Assembly: GCA_900768465.1 (NCBI GenBank)
Contig: CAAGCY010000004.1
Span: forward strand, 1 to 64,000
Source of the DNA: Alphaproteobacteria bacterium
Lineage (GTDB): Bacteria; Pseudomonadota; Alphaproteobacteria; CAAGCB01; CAG-977
DNA length: 64,000 nt
Direction: 5' to 3'
Position 1 is the stretch's first letter. Every line of letters starts with the position of its first letter. Both the position numbers and the translations under genes were made by a program. The notes below the pieces were generated by a model. The model was not told where the DNA came from, ran no database searches, and saw nothing but the letters and a program-made list of their open reading frames with translations. Shown piece after piece: positions 1 to 8,156 of the stretch.

Positions 1-119
1 ACGTGCACATCAAAGTGTCGTTGATTACCCCGATTGCCATGGACGAAGGCTTGCGCTTCGCGATTCGCGAAGGCGGTCGTACCGTCGGCGCCGGCGTCGT
101 TTCTAAAATTATCGAGTAA
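1..119 (+). CDS. tuf: Elongation factor Tu, C-terminal end (partial)
   Basis: These are the last 38 codons of EF-Tu, the GTPase that carries aminoacyl-tRNA to the ribosomal A site. The frame reads VHIKVSLITPIAMDEG and then FAIREGGRTVGAGVVSK, the invariant end of the third beta-barrel domain, and stops with TAA at 117-119. The GTPase domain lies left of the window. rpsJ starts 17 bases later, so this is the usual tuf-S10 junction, and co-transcription with the ribosomal genes is likely. Confidence 0.96.
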   Translation, partial: VHIKVSLITPIAMDEGLRFAIREGGRTVGAGVVSKIIE

Positions 120-136
120 CTAAAGGAAAATTGATC

Positions 137-445
137 ATGGAAGGTCAAAATATTAGAATTCGCCTGAAAGCCTTCGACCATCGGTTGTTGGATCAGTCGA
201 CTCGCGAGATTGTAAACACCGCAAAACGTACGGGTGCGCAAATTTGTGGTCCTATCCCCTTGCCAACTCGTATAGAAAAGTTTACAGTAAACCGTTCGCC
301 GCACGTTGATAAGAAGTCGCGCGAACAGTTTGAAATCCGCACTCATAAACGGGTGCTTGACATTATCGATCCGACGCCGCAGACGGTTGACGCTTTGATG
401 AAGCTTGACTTGGCTGCCGGTGTTGACGTCGAAATTAAACTTTAA
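137..445 (+). CDS. rpsJ: Small ribosomal subunit protein S10
   Basis: S10 of the 30S head, which also takes part in NusB-linked antitermination. The product is about 102 residues, the normal length, with the conserved IRIRLKAFDHRLLDQS near the start and THKRVLDI near residue 75. I chose ATG at 137 over the in-frame TTG at 131. The AAAGGA at 122-127 sits about 9 bases before this ATG, and family members start at this point. It is the first gene of the S10 block and is followed 14 bases later by rplC. Confidence 0.97.
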   Translation: MEGQNIRIRLKAFDHRLLDQSTREIVNTAKRTGAQICGPIPLPTRIEKFTVNRSPHVDKKSREQFEIRTHKRVLDIIDPTPQTVDALMKLDLAAGVDVEIKL

Positions 446-459
446 AGGATAAAAGAGCC

Positions 460-1185
460 ATGCGTAGTGGTCTTATCGCTGAAAAAATCGGCATGACTCG
501 CCTTTTCACGGACGACGGGGCTCATGTCCCCGTCACCGTTCTGAAGGTTGAGGGTTGCAAGGTCGTCTCTGTCCGCACGAAAGACAAAGACGGTTATGTT
601 GCGTTGCAGTTGGGCTTCGGCACAGCCAAAGCGAATCGCTTGTCCAAAGCGGTGCGCGGTCACTTTGCCAAAGCGAACAGCGAATTGAAACGCAAGTTAG
701 TTGAATTCCGGGTTAGTGAGGATTGCGTCCTTAACCCCGGCGATGAATTGTCCGCCAATCACTTTGTTGCCGGTCAGTTTGTCGATGTAGTCGGCACCTC
801 TTTGGGTAAAGGGTTTGCCGGTGCCATGAAACGGCATAATTTTGCCGGTCTTGAAGCTACACACGGTGTGTCTGTTTCTCACCGCTCGTTGGGTTCCACG
901 GGTAACCGTCAGGATCCGGGTCGTGTCTTCAAGGGTAAGAAGATGGCTGGACATTTGGGTGCGGAACGGGTCACCGTTCAGAATTTGAAAGTCGTCGCGA
1001 CGGATACCGACCGTGGTTTGATCATGGTCAAAGGTGCCGTTCCGGGCTTTGAAGGCGCCTATGTTTTGATTAAAGATGCAGTGAAAAAAGCTCTTCCGAA
1101 GGAAGCTCCGATGCCTGCCGGTTTGAAAGCCAAGGCCGAAGCTGTCAAAGAAGCGGCTCCTGCAGCTGAAGAAGTGAAGGAATAA
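460..1185 (+). CDS. rplC: Large ribosomal subunit protein L3
   Basis: L3 is an early 50S assembly protein that reaches toward the peptidyl transferase centre. The core shows GLIAEKIGMTRLF at the N-terminus and the loop GNRQDPGRVFKGKKMAGH around residues 147-164. At 241 residues it is about 30 longer than E. coli L3. The excess is an Ala/Glu/Lys-rich tail (about residue 205 on), a kind of extension I associate with alphaproteobacterial L3. rplD follows after 5 bases. Confidence 0.97.
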   Translation: MRSGLIAEKIGMTRLFTDDGAHVPVTVLKVEGCKVVSVRTKDKDGYVALQLGFGTAKANRLSKAVRGHFAKANSELKRKLVEFRVSEDCVLNPGDELSANHFVAGQFVDVVGTSLGKGFAGAMKRHNFAGLEATHGVSVSHRSLGSTGNRQDPGRVFKGKKMAGHLGAERVTVQNLKVVATDTDRGLIMVKGAVPGFEGAYVLIKDAVKKALPKEAPMPAGLKAKAEAVKEAAPAAEEVKE

Positions 1186-1190
1186 CGGCG

Positions 1191-1811
1191 ATGAAATGTG
1201 ATATCGTCAATTTGGACAATCAGAGCGTCGGCTCGATCGAACTCGCTGACAGCGTTTTCGGCGCCGAAGTTCGCGCGGACATTTTGAGCCGCGTTGTCAA
1301 CTGGCAGTTGGCCAATCGTCGTGCCGGTACGCACAAAACCAAAACGATTGCCGAAGTCAGCGGTACGACCAAAAAGCCGTACAAGCAGAAAGGCACGGGT
1401 AATGCCCGTCAAGGCTCTCTGCGTGCGACTCAGTTCCGCGGCGGCGGCATCAGCTTCGGTCCGGTCGTGCGTTCGCACGCTCAGGATTTGCCGAAAAAAA
1501 TCCGTCGTTTGGGTATGCGTTGCGCTCTGTCTGTCAAAGCGCAGAATGGCAAGCTCATCGTTGTCGACGAACTGAAATTGCCGGAAGTCAAGACGAAAGA
1601 ATTGTTGGCGAAAATGAACAAACTGGGTGTTGAATCCGCTTTGTTCGTCGGCGGTGCCGAATTGGACAACAACTTCAATCTGGCTGCCCGCAACATCGTC
1701 GGCGTTGACGTTTTGCCGCAGCAAGGTGCCAATGTTTATGATATTTTGCGCCGCGACACTTTGGTTCTGACCAAAGAAGCTGCCGAAAACTTGGAGGCTC
1801 GTCTGAAATGA
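1191..1811 (+). CDS. rplD: Large ribosomal subunit protein L4
   Basis: L4 lines the peptide exit tunnel with L22; in E. coli it also represses its own operon. The 206-residue product carries the conserved tunnel loop, seen here as KQKGTGNARQGSLRA and FRGGGISFGP (about residues 63-90). Its stop overlaps the rplW start by 4 bases (ATGA), which implies translational coupling. No S10-type leader can be judged because the operon start is outside the window. Confidence 0.97.
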   Translation: MKCDIVNLDNQSVGSIELADSVFGAEVRADILSRVVNWQLANRRAGTHKTKTIAEVSGTTKKPYKQKGTGNARQGSLRATQFRGGGISFGPVVRSHAQDLPKKIRRLGMRCALSVKAQNGKLIVVDELKLPEVKTKELLAKMNKLGVESALFVGGAELDNNFNLAARNIVGVDVLPQQGANVYDILRRDTLVLTKEAAENLEARLK

Positions 1812-2119
1812 GTAAGCCGGAAATTAAAGTAACGGAAAAAATGTACGATACGTTGGTGCATCCGATTATTACGGAAAAAGCGATGAAATGTTCCGAAAAC
1901 GGACAGGTCACTTTCCGTATTCCGTTGACAGCGACGAAAACTGACGTTAAAAAGGCTGTCGAAGCTTTGTTCAACGTCAAAGTGAAATCTGTGAACACCG
2001 TTCGCGTCAGCGGCAAAACGAAACGTTTCCGCGGCACGGTCGGTACGCGCAGCGACTATAAAAAAGCGATTGTTACCTTGGCTGAAGGCAGCAATATCGA
2101 CTTTACGACGGGAGTGTAA
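1808..2119 (+). CDS. rplW: Large ribosomal subunit protein L23
   Basis: L23 sits at the tunnel exit, where it docks trigger factor and SRP. The 103-residue product has the family opening VHPIITEKAM near residue 16 and the C-terminal KTKRFRGTVGTRSDYKKA. Like other bacterial copies it has about a dozen residues ahead of the folded domain. The ATG at 1808 overlaps the end of rplD and keeps the whole family N-terminus. rplB begins 3 bases after the stop. Confidence 0.96.
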   Translation: MSKPEIKVTEKMYDTLVHPIITEKAMKCSENGQVTFRIPLTATKTDVKKAVEALFNVKVKSVNTVRVSGKTKRFRGTVGTRSDYKKAIVTLAEGSNIDFTTGV

Positions 2120-2122
2120 GAA

Positions 2123-2962
2123 ATGGCGTTAAAAACGTTTAATGCGGTAACCCCCAGCCGCAGGCACCTGGTTCTGGTGGAACGCAGCGATCTGTACAAG
2201 GGTGGTCCCGTGAAAGAATTGACCGAAGGTTTGAGCAAAACCGGCGGTCGCAACAACCAAGGACGCATTACCAGCCGTCGTATGGGCGGCGGTCATAAAC
2301 GTCGCTACCGTTTCATCGACTTCAGACGCAACAAGTTTGACGTCGCCGCTACGGTCGAACGTTTGGAATACGATCCGAACCGTACGGCGTTCATTGCTCT
2401 GGTCAAATATGAAGACGGCGAACGTTCTTATATTTTGGCTCCGCAGCGTTTGCAGGCGGGCGATGTCGTCATTTCCGGCGAAAAAGTCGATATCAAACCG
2501 GGCAACGCTATGCCGTTGAAAAACATGCCCGTCGGTACCGTTGTTCATAACGTTGAACTGAACCCCGGTCGCGGCGGTCAAATCGCCCGTTCCGCCGGTT
2601 GCTATGCTCAGTTGATCGGTAAAGACGCCGGTTATGCGCAGTTGCGTTTGAACTCGGGCGAATTGCGCTTGGTTCGCGGTGAATGTCTGGCTTCCGTCGG
2701 CGCTGTTTCCAATGCCGACAAGCAGAACGAAAACGGCGGCAAAGCCGGTCGCGCTCGTTGGTTGGGCGTTCGCCCGTCCGTTCGCGGCGTTGCGATGAAC
2801 CCGGTCGATCACCCGTTGGGTGGTGGTGAAGGTCGTTCTTCGGGCGGTCGTCATCCGGTTACCCCGTGGGGTAAATGCACCAAAGGCAAAAAGACCCGTA
2901 CAAATAAGAAGACCAACGTCTTTATTATGCGTACTCGTCATGCTGCCAAGAAAAAAGCTTAA
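2123..2962 (+). CDS. rplB: Large ribosomal subunit protein L2
   Basis: L2 is the most conserved 50S protein, needed for subunit joining and peptidyl transfer. The 279-residue length is typical. Landmarks are NNQGRITSRRMGGGHKRRYR (about residues 43-62) and the C-terminal VAMNPVDHPLGGGEGRSSGG, which contains the histidine linked to peptidyl transferase activity. The C-terminus ends in a basic Lys/Arg tail. A good AGGAGG-like site at 2965-2970 precedes the next gene, rpsS. Confidence 0.98.
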   Translation: MALKTFNAVTPSRRHLVLVERSDLYKGGPVKELTEGLSKTGGRNNQGRITSRRMGGGHKRRYRFIDFRRNKFDVAATVERLEYDPNRTAFIALVKYEDGERSYILAPQRLQAGDVVISGEKVDIKPGNAMPLKNMPVGTVVHNVELNPGRGGQIARSAGCYAQLIGKDAGYAQLRLNSGELRLVRGECLASVGAVSNADKQNENGGKAGRARWLGVRPSVRGVAMNPVDHPLGGGEGRSSGGRHPVTPWGKCTKGKKTRTNKKTNVFIMRTRHAAKKKA

Positions 2963-2980
2963 GTAGGAGGGTAGTAGATT

Positions 2981-3259
2981 ATGTCTCGTTCCGTTTGGAA
3001 AGGTCCCTTTGTTGACGGTTACCTTCTGACAAAAGCAGAAAAGGTTCGTGCATCGGGACGTAACGAAGTGATCAAAACGTGGTCGCGTCGTTCCACCATT
3101 CTGCCGCAATTTGTTGGGTTGACTTTTGGCGTGTATAACGGTAAAAAGTTTATTCCGGTTTTGGTTACCGAAAACATGATTGGTCATAAAATGGGCGAAT
3201 TCGCTCCGACCCGCACGTTTTACGGTCACGCAGCCGACAACAAAGCCAAGAAAGGCTAA
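2981..3259 (+). CDS. rpsS: Small ribosomal subunit protein S19
   Basis: S19 forms the 30S head with S13 and contacts tRNA and the inter-subunit bridge. The product has 92 residues and begins MSRSVWKGPFVDGYLL, a family signature, with KTWSRRSTILPQFVGLTFGV in the middle. The stop TAA shares its last base with the ATG chosen for rplV, so the two genes are coupled. Confidence 0.97.
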   Translation: MSRSVWKGPFVDGYLLTKAEKVRASGRNEVIKTWSRRSTILPQFVGLTFGVYNGKKFIPVLVTENMIGHKMGEFAPTRTFYGHAADNKAKKG

Positions 3260-3627
3260 TGAAAATGGTAGCGAAAAAGAATATGAAAACAGCAATGGCC
3301 TGCGGTCGTGCGTTGAGAACCAGTACGCGTAAGTTGAACCTTGTCGCCGCGTCGATTCGCGGGATGGCGGTTGAAAAAGCTTTGACGCAGCTGACCTTTT
3401 CTCCGCGCCGTATTGCGGGTGAAGTCAAAAAAGTATTGCAGTCGGCGATCGCCAATGCCGAAAACAACCACAACATGGACGTTGATAAACTGGTCGTTTC
3501 CGAAGCTTATGTCGGTAAAGGTCTGGTTATGAAACGTTGGCAGGCTCGCGCTCGCGGTCGTGCCGGTCGTGTTGAAAAAATGTTTTCCAACCTGACGGTT
3601 GTTGTTGCTGAAAACGAGGAGCGTTAA
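3259..3627 (+). CDS. rplV: Large ribosomal subunit protein L22
   Basis: L22 lines the exit tunnel; its beta-hairpin is where macrolide-resistance changes occur in other species. The 122-residue product has SIRGMAVEKALTQLTFSPRR (about residues 30-49) and the hairpin tip MKRWQARARGRAGRVEK near residue 93. Two ATGs are possible, at 3259 (touching the rpsS stop) and 3265. The first is kept because an AAAGG lies just before it and coupling is likely. Confidence 0.95.
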   Translation: MKMVAKKNMKTAMACGRALRTSTRKLNLVAASIRGMAVEKALTQLTFSPRRIAGEVKKVLQSAIANAENNHNMDVDKLVVSEAYVGKGLVMKRWQARARGRAGRVEKMFSNLTVVVAENEER

Positions 3628-3628
3628 A

Positions 3629-4300
3629 ATGGGCCAGAAAGTTAACCCGATTGGTTTACGTTTGGGAATTAACCGTACTTGGGATTCCCGTTGGTTCGCT
3701 GATGGCGATTACGCCAAACAGTTGCACGAAGATTTCAAAATTCGTGAATTTTTGAAAAAACGTTTGGCTTTGGCGGGCGTCAGCCGCGTCATCGTCGAAC
3801 GTCCGGCGAAAAAAGCCCGCATCACGATTCATTCCGCCCGTCCCGGTGTTGTCATCGGCAAAAAAGGGCAGGACATCGATGTCTTGAAGAATGAATTGCA
3901 GAAAATGACCGGTAACGAAGTCCACTTGAACATCGTTGAAGTGCGCAAACCGGAATTGGACGCTCAGTTGGTTGCGGAAAGCATTGCTCAGCAGTTGGAA
4001 CGTCGTGTTTCCTTCCGCCGCGCGATGAAACGCTCGGTTCAGTCTGCAATGCGTCAGGGTGCCGAAGGCATCCGTATCAACTGCGGCGGTCGTTTGGGCG
4101 GTGCCGAAATCGCGCGTACCGAATGGTATCGTGAAGGTCGCGTGCCGTTACACACCTTGCGCGCCGACGTAGATTATGGTATATCTACCGCTCATACGAC
4201 ATACGGAGCTTGCGGGATCAAAGTCTGGATTTTCAAAGGTGAAATCATGGCTCATGATCCGATGGCGCAGGACAAACGTCTGTCGGACGGACAACGCTAA
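3629..4300 (+). CDS. rpsC: Small ribosomal subunit protein S3
   Basis: S3 forms part of the mRNA entry site and has RNA helicase activity together with S4 and S5. ATG at 3629 gives the standard MGQKVNPIGLRLGINR opening and follows GAGGAG (about 3617). A farther in-frame start would lie inside rplV. The KH domain shows RPGVVIGKKGQDIDVLK (about residues 61-77), and the C-terminal domain shows ADVDYGISTAHTTYGACGIK. Length is 223 residues, close to E. coli. Confidence 0.97.
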   Translation: MGQKVNPIGLRLGINRTWDSRWFADGDYAKQLHEDFKIREFLKKRLALAGVSRVIVERPAKKARITIHSARPGVVIGKKGQDIDVLKNELQKMTGNEVHLNIVEVRKPELDAQLVAESIAQQLERRVSFRRAMKRSVQSAMRQGAEGIRINCGGRLGGAEIARTEWYREGRVPLHTLRADVDYGISTAHTTYGACGIKVWIFKGEIMAHDPMAQDKRLSDGQR

Positions 4301-4315
4301 GAGAGGACAGAAGAG

Positions 4316-4738
4316 ATGTTAAGTCCTAAAAGAACAAAATTCCGCAAACAGTTCAAAGGCCGTATTCACGGCGTTGCGAAAGGCGGAACCACCTTGGCTT
4401 TCGGATCTTTCGGTCTGAAGGCGTTGGAGCCGGAACGTGTTACGGCTCGTCAGATTGAAGCGGCTCGTCGCGCGATCGTGCGTCACATGAAACGTCAGGG
4501 ACGTTTCTGGTTGCGCATGTTCCCGGACGTTCCCGTTTCCAAAAAGCCCCCTGAAGTTCGTCAGGGTAAAGGGAAGGGCAATCCCGAATTTTGGGTTTGC
4601 CGCATTAAACCGGGTCGCATCATGTTTGAAATTGACGGCGTATCCGAAAAGACTGCGCGTGAAGCTTTCGATTTAGCTGCCGCTAAACTGCCCATCAAGG
4701 CACGTTTCGTTTCCCGCAGCGTGGTTGAGGAGGCTTAA
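4316..4738 (+). CDS. rplP: Large ribosomal subunit protein L16
   Basis: L16 helps form the A-site tRNA binding region of the 50S. The 140-residue product begins MLSPKRTKFRKQFKGRI and has KPPEVRQGKGKGNPEFWVC (about residues 76-94), the conserved basic loop that reaches the A-site tRNA. An AGAGGA site precedes the ATG. rpmC follows after 3 bases. Confidence 0.97.
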   Translation: MLSPKRTKFRKQFKGRIHGVAKGGTTLAFGSFGLKALEPERVTARQIEAARRAIVRHMKRQGRFWLRMFPDVPVSKKPPEVRQGKGKGNPEFWVCRIKPGRIMFEIDGVSEKTAREAFDLAAAKLPIKARFVSRSVVEEA

Positions 4739-4741
4739 GCT

Positions 4742-4942
4742 ATGGCTAAAATTAAAGATTTGCGCGCAAAGACCGAAGATGAACTGAATGAACAGGTCAT
4801 CGCCTTGAAAAAAGAAGGCATGAACTTGCGCTTTCAGCAGACAAGCGGTCAGTTGACCAATACCGCGCGTATGGGTCAAGTGAAACGTGAAATCGCTCAG
4901 ATCAAAACGATTTTGACTGAACGCAAGGGGTCTAAGGAGTAA
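4742..4942 (+). CDS. rpmC: Large ribosomal subunit protein L29
   Basis: L29 is a two-helix protein at the tunnel exit next to L23. The 66-residue product has the family pattern LRAKTEDELNEQVIALKKE, then NLRFQQTSGQL (about residues 27-37), then VKREIAQIKTIL. It lies in its universal place between L16 and S17 with only a few bases on each side. Confidence 0.95.
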   Translation: MAKIKDLRAKTEDELNEQVIALKKEGMNLRFQQTSGQLTNTARMGQVKREIAQIKTILTERKGSKE

Positions 4943-4946
4943 TAAG

Positions 4947-5183
4947 ATGCCCAAACACATTTTACAGGGTGTTGTCGTCAGCGATAAGATGGACAAGACT
5001 GTCGTCGTGAAAGTCGAACGCCGCGTTATGCACCCGATCTATAAAAAATTCATCCGGCGTTCCAAAAAATACGCCGCTCATGACGAACTCAACCAGTTCA
5101 AGGTCGGCGATATCGTTCGCATTCGCGAATGCCGTCCGCTTTCCAAGTCCAAAACTTGGGAAGTGCTGGTCGATGCCGGTTAA
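4947..5183 (+). CDS. rpsQ: Small ribosomal subunit protein S17
   Basis: S17 is an OB-fold protein that binds 16S rRNA early in 30S assembly. The 78-residue product shows LQGVVVSDKMDKTVVVKVER and, near residue 30, HPIYKKFIRRSKKYAAHDE. The C-terminal phrase GDIVRIRECRPLSKSKTWEV is the family signature. The 24 bases to rplN carry a GAAGGA ribosome-binding site. Confidence 0.96.
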   Translation: MPKHILQGVVVSDKMDKTVVVKVERRVMHPIYKKFIRRSKKYAAHDELNQFKVGDIVRIRECRPLSKSKTWEVLVDAG

Positions 5184-5207
5184 TCGGGAAAGTGAAGGAA
5201 TTATCCC

Positions 5208-5576
5208 ATGATTCAAATGCAAAGCAACCTGGATGTCGCTGATAACTCCGGTGCACGCAAAGTACAGTGCATCAAGGTATTAGGTGGATCCAAACGTAAG
5301 ACGGCGGCTGTCGGCGACGTTATTGTTGTTTCTATCAAAGAAGCGATACCTCGCGGCCGTGTGAAAAAAGGTGATGTTCACCGCGCAGTTATCGTGCGTA
5401 CCAAAAAAGAAATTCGTCGCGCAGACGGAAGCGCTATCAGATTTGATACCAACGCCGCCGTTCTGATCAACAAAGACGGCGAACCTATCGGTACACGTAT
5501 CTTTGGCCCGGTGACAAGAGAATTGCGTGCGAAGAAATATATGAAAATTATTTCTTTGGCGCCTGAAGTAATCTGA
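5208..5576 (+). CDS. rplN: Large ribosomal subunit protein L14
   Basis: L14 lies at the subunit interface and interacts with L19 and the silencing factor RsfS. The 122-residue product starts MIQMQSNLDVADNSGARKVQ, almost invariant in bacteria. It continues with GDVIVVSIKEAIPRGRVKKG (about residues 38-57) and ends in RELRAKKYMKIISLAPEVI. Normal length, no irregularities. Confidence 0.98.
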   Translation: MIQMQSNLDVADNSGARKVQCIKVLGGSKRKTAAVGDVIVVSIKEAIPRGRVKKGDVHRAVIVRTKKEIRRADGSAIRFDTNAAVLINKDGEPIGTRIFGPVTRELRAKKYMKIISLAPEVI

Positions 5577-5592
5577 GTTTTAGAGGGTCAAA

Positions 5593-5910
5593 ATGAAAAT
5601 CAAAAAAGGTGATCAAGTCATCGTGACGACCGGTCGCGACAAAGGCAAACAGGGCGAAGTCCTGCGCGCCATGCCGAAATTCAACAAGGTCGTCGTTCAG
5701 GGGGTAAATATGGTCAAACGCCACACTCGTCCGTCTCAGACGAGTGCCGGCGGTATCATCTCCAAGGAAGCTCCGATCGACGTTTCCAACGTCGCTCTGA
5801 TCGATCCGGAGACGGGAAAGGCCACCCGCGTCGGTTTTAAAGTCGTTGACGGACAAAAAGTGCGCGTCGCCAAAAAGTCCGGCAAAGTCATCGCTGCTGC
5901 CAAAAAGTAA
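5593..5910 (+). CDS. rplX: Large ribosomal subunit protein L24
   Basis: L24 is one of the two initiators of 50S assembly. The KOW motif is complete (KKGDQVIVTTGRDKGKQGEV, residues 4-23), followed by VQGVNMVKRHTRPSQ and the acidic-basic pattern PIDVSNVALIDPETGKATR. At 105 residues it is of usual size. It sits 16 bases after rplN and 12 bases before rplE. Confidence 0.96.
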   Translation: MKIKKGDQVIVTTGRDKGKQGEVLRAMPKFNKVVVQGVNMVKRHTRPSQTSAGGIISKEAPIDVSNVALIDPETGKATRVGFKVVDGQKVRVAKKSGKVIAAAKK

Positions 5911-5922
5911 GGAGATTGAGAA

Positions 5923-6471
5923 ATGACTGCAAGACTTTATGAACACTATAAAAAGGTTCTGCGTCCGAAGCTGGAAAAAGAATTCGGTTACAAAAACCAA
6001 ATGGAAATCCCCCGTTTGGAAAAAATCGTCATCAACATGGGCGTCGGTCGCGATGCCGTTGTTGACCGCAAGGCTGTTGACGCCGCTGTCAAAGATTTGA
6101 CGGCGATTGCCGGTCAGAAGCCTGTTGTTACCTATGCCAAAAAATCCATTGCGGCGTTCAAATTGCGTGAAGGTATGCCCATCGGCTGCAAAGTCACGCT
6201 GCGTCGCGAAAGAATGTATGAATTCCTGGATCGTCTGGTCACGATGGCTCTGCCGCGCGTCCGCGACTTCCGTGGAATCTCCAACAAAAGTTTTGACGGC
6301 AAAGGCAACTACGCCATGGGGTTGAAGGAACAGATTATTTTCTTGGAAATTGATTATGATTCTGTTGATAAAATCCGTGGTCTTGATATAGTATTCTGCA
6401 CATCGGCGAAAACCGACAAAGAAGCGAAAGCTCTGTTGGCGGGATTCGATATGCCGTTTGCTAAAAATTAA
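5923..6471 (+). CDS. rplE: Large ribosomal subunit protein L5
   Basis: L5 binds 5S rRNA in the central protuberance. The 182-residue product has EIPRLEKIVINMGVGRDAV (about residues 27-45), the phrase TYAKKSIAAFKLREGMPIGC, and RDFRGISNKSFDGKGNYAMG in the second half. In E. coli the start of this gene is the site where S8 represses the spc operon. I did not find a convincing copy of that RNA site here by eye. Confidence 0.97.
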   Translation: MTARLYEHYKKVLRPKLEKEFGYKNQMEIPRLEKIVINMGVGRDAVVDRKAVDAAVKDLTAIAGQKPVVTYAKKSIAAFKLREGMPIGCKVTLRRERMYEFLDRLVTMALPRVRDFRGISNKSFDGKGNYAMGLKEQIIFLEIDYDSVDKIRGLDIVFCTSAKTDKEAKALLAGFDMPFAKN

Positions 6472-6493
6472 AGAGCGATTGGAGTAGAAAAAT

Positions 6494-6799
6494 ATGGCAA
6501 AAACAAGTGCTGTAGAACGTAATAAGAGACGTGAACGCAAAGTGAAACAGTTCAGAGCGCGTCGCGATGCTCTTAAAGCTGTCATCAACGATCGTTCCAA
6601 ATCCGAGGAAGAACGCTTTTCCGCCGTTTTGAAACTGGCTGAATTGCCGCGCGATTCGTCGCGTACCCGCGTTCATTCCCGTTGTGAGCTGACAGGGCGC
6701 GCTCGCGGTAACTACCGCAAGTTCAAACTGTCGCGTGTTGTGTTGCGGGATTTGGCCTCTGCAGGTCAGATTCCCGGCATGGTCAAGTCTAGTTGGTAA
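6494..6799 (+). CDS. rpsN: Small ribosomal subunit protein S14
   Basis: S14 is part of the 30S head. This is the long, zinc-free form: 101 residues with a single cysteine in RTRVHSRCELTGRARG, in place of the two CxxC pairs of the short zinc form. It ends with the usual GQIPGMVKSSW. The ATG at 6494 follows GGAG at 6481-6484. Confidence 0.96.
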   Translation: MAKTSAVERNKRRERKVKQFRARRDALKAVINDRSKSEEERFSAVLKLAELPRDSSRTRVHSRCELTGRARGNYRKFKLSRVVLRDLASAGQIPGMVKSSW

Positions 6800-6817
6800 T
6801 TAAGGAGAGATACTGCC

Positions 6818-7216
6818 ATGTCATTTTCCGATCCGTTGGGAGATATGCTGACCCGCATTCGTAACGGTCAGCAGGCTCGCAAGAGCGACATTAAAGTGCC
6901 GGCTTCCAAATTGCGTGAAAACGTTTTGGAAGTTTTGAAACGCGAAGGTTACATCCGCGGCTATGAACGCGTCAACCTGCGCAAAGGCATTGATGAAATC
7001 AAAGTTGAACTGAAATATTACGAAGGCCGTCCCGTCATCAGCGAAATCGTTCGCGTTTCGACGCCGGGCCGCCGCGTTTACTCGGGCGTTAAGGAATTGC
7101 AGAAATTCTATAACGGTTTGGGTATTTCCGTTTTGTCGACGCCGCAGGGCGTTATGTCGGATCACGAAGCTCGTCAGGCGAATGTCGGCGGCGAGATTCT
7201 GTGCAAAGTATTCTAA
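6818..7216 (+). CDS. rpsH: Small ribosomal subunit protein S8
   Basis: S8 is a primary 16S rRNA binder and, in E. coli, the translational repressor of this operon. The 132-residue product opens MSFSDPLGDMLTRIRNGQ and closes with VLSTPQGVMSDHEARQANVG and GGEILCKVF, the conserved C-terminal rRNA-binding region. Spacing to its neighbours is 18 and 14 bases. Confidence 0.97.
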   Translation: MSFSDPLGDMLTRIRNGQQARKSDIKVPASKLRENVLEVLKREGYIRGYERVNLRKGIDEIKVELKYYEGRPVISEIVRVSTPGRRVYSGVKELQKFYNGLGISVLSTPQGVMSDHEARQANVGGEILCKVF

Positions 7217-7230
7217 GGGGAGTTTAAGAC

Positions 7231-7767
7231 ATGTCACGTGTTGGTAAATACCCTGTCATTGTTCCCGCCGACGTCAAGGTCGATATCAACGGCCAGGTCG
7301 TCAAGGTCAAAGGGAAATTGGGTGAAATGGAATATACGGCTGCCGATGACGTCGATTTGAAGTTGGAAGACAACAAATTGTGGGTTCATCCGCGCAAATC
7401 CGAAACGGGAATCAACCGCTCCTCTTGGGGAACGACCCGCGCCCGCTTGAACAACCTGGTCAAAGGTGTTCATGACGGTTTTTCCAAGAAATTGGAAGTC
7501 ATCGGCGTCGGTTACAAAGCGCAGGTTCAGGGAAAAATCCTGAAAATGAGCTTGGGCTTCAGCCATGATGTCGATTTTGAAATTCCCGCCGGATTGAAGG
7601 TGACTTGTGCGACCCCGACGAACGTTGAAATCTCGGGTGCCGACAAACAGGAAGTCGGTCAGTTTGCCGCGGTTATCCGCGCGAAACGTCCGCCTGAACC
7701 TTACAAAGGCAAAGGGATTAAGTACGAGGGTGAATACATCCTGCGTAAAGTTGGTAAGAAGAAGTAA
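7231..7767 (+). CDS. rplF: Large ribosomal subunit protein L6
   Basis: L6 supports the sarcin-ricin region of 23S rRNA near the factor-binding site. Its two repeated domains are visible. The second carries GVGYKAQVQGKILKMSLGFS (about residues 91-110) and the signature RPPEPYKGKGIKYEGEYI near the C-terminus. Length is 178 residues, as in E. coli. Confidence 0.97.
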   Translation: MSRVGKYPVIVPADVKVDINGQVVKVKGKLGEMEYTAADDVDLKLEDNKLWVHPRKSETGINRSSWGTTRARLNNLVKGVHDGFSKKLEVIGVGYKAQVQGKILKMSLGFSHDVDFEIPAGLKVTCATPTNVEISGADKQEVGQFAAVIRAKRPPEPYKGKGIKYEGEYILRKVGKKK

Positions 7768-7779
7768 AGGGTAACGAAG

Positions 7780-8142
7780 ATGAGTAAGGCAAGAGAAAAA
7801 TTTGAAGGTCGCCGTATTCGTACACGCGCTTCTTTGCGTCGCAAAAACAACGGTCGTATCCGTCTGTCCGTTCATCGTACCGGTCTGCACATTTATGCGC
7901 AGATTATCGACGACAAACAGGGTAAAACTCTGGCTGCCGCTTCCACGATGGAAAAAGACATCAAAGCGCAGGTTAAAAGCGGTGCTACCGTAGCCGCAGC
8001 CGCCGTCGTCGGCAAAATTGCCGCCGAACGCGCTTTGGCCGCCGGTGTGAAAGAAGTTTGCTTCGATCGCGGCGGATACGTTTACCACGGTCGTGTGAAA
8101 GCTTTGGCTGACGCCGCCCGTGAAGCCGGTTTGTCATTCTAA
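7780..8142 (+). CDS. rplR: Large ribosomal subunit protein L18
   Basis: L18 binds 5S rRNA with L5. The basic N-terminal segment RRIRTRASLRRKNNGRIR is followed by LSVHRTGLHIYAQIIDD and the C-terminal FDRGGYVYHGRVKALADAAR, all diagnostic. The product has 120 residues. An AAAGGAAAG site at 8142-8150 leads into rpsE. Confidence 0.97.
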   Translation: MSKAREKFEGRRIRTRASLRRKNNGRIRLSVHRTGLHIYAQIIDDKQGKTLAAASTMEKDIKAQVKSGATVAAAAVVGKIAAERALAAGVKEVCFDRGGYVYHGRVKALADAAREAGLSF

Positions 8143-8156
8143 AGGAAAGAAGAAAA

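Noticed and set aside
2129..3295. A 388-codon minus-strand frame opposite rplB and rpsS
   Set aside because: Shadow of ribosomal genes; composition is the reverse of conserved coding, with no plausible start site.
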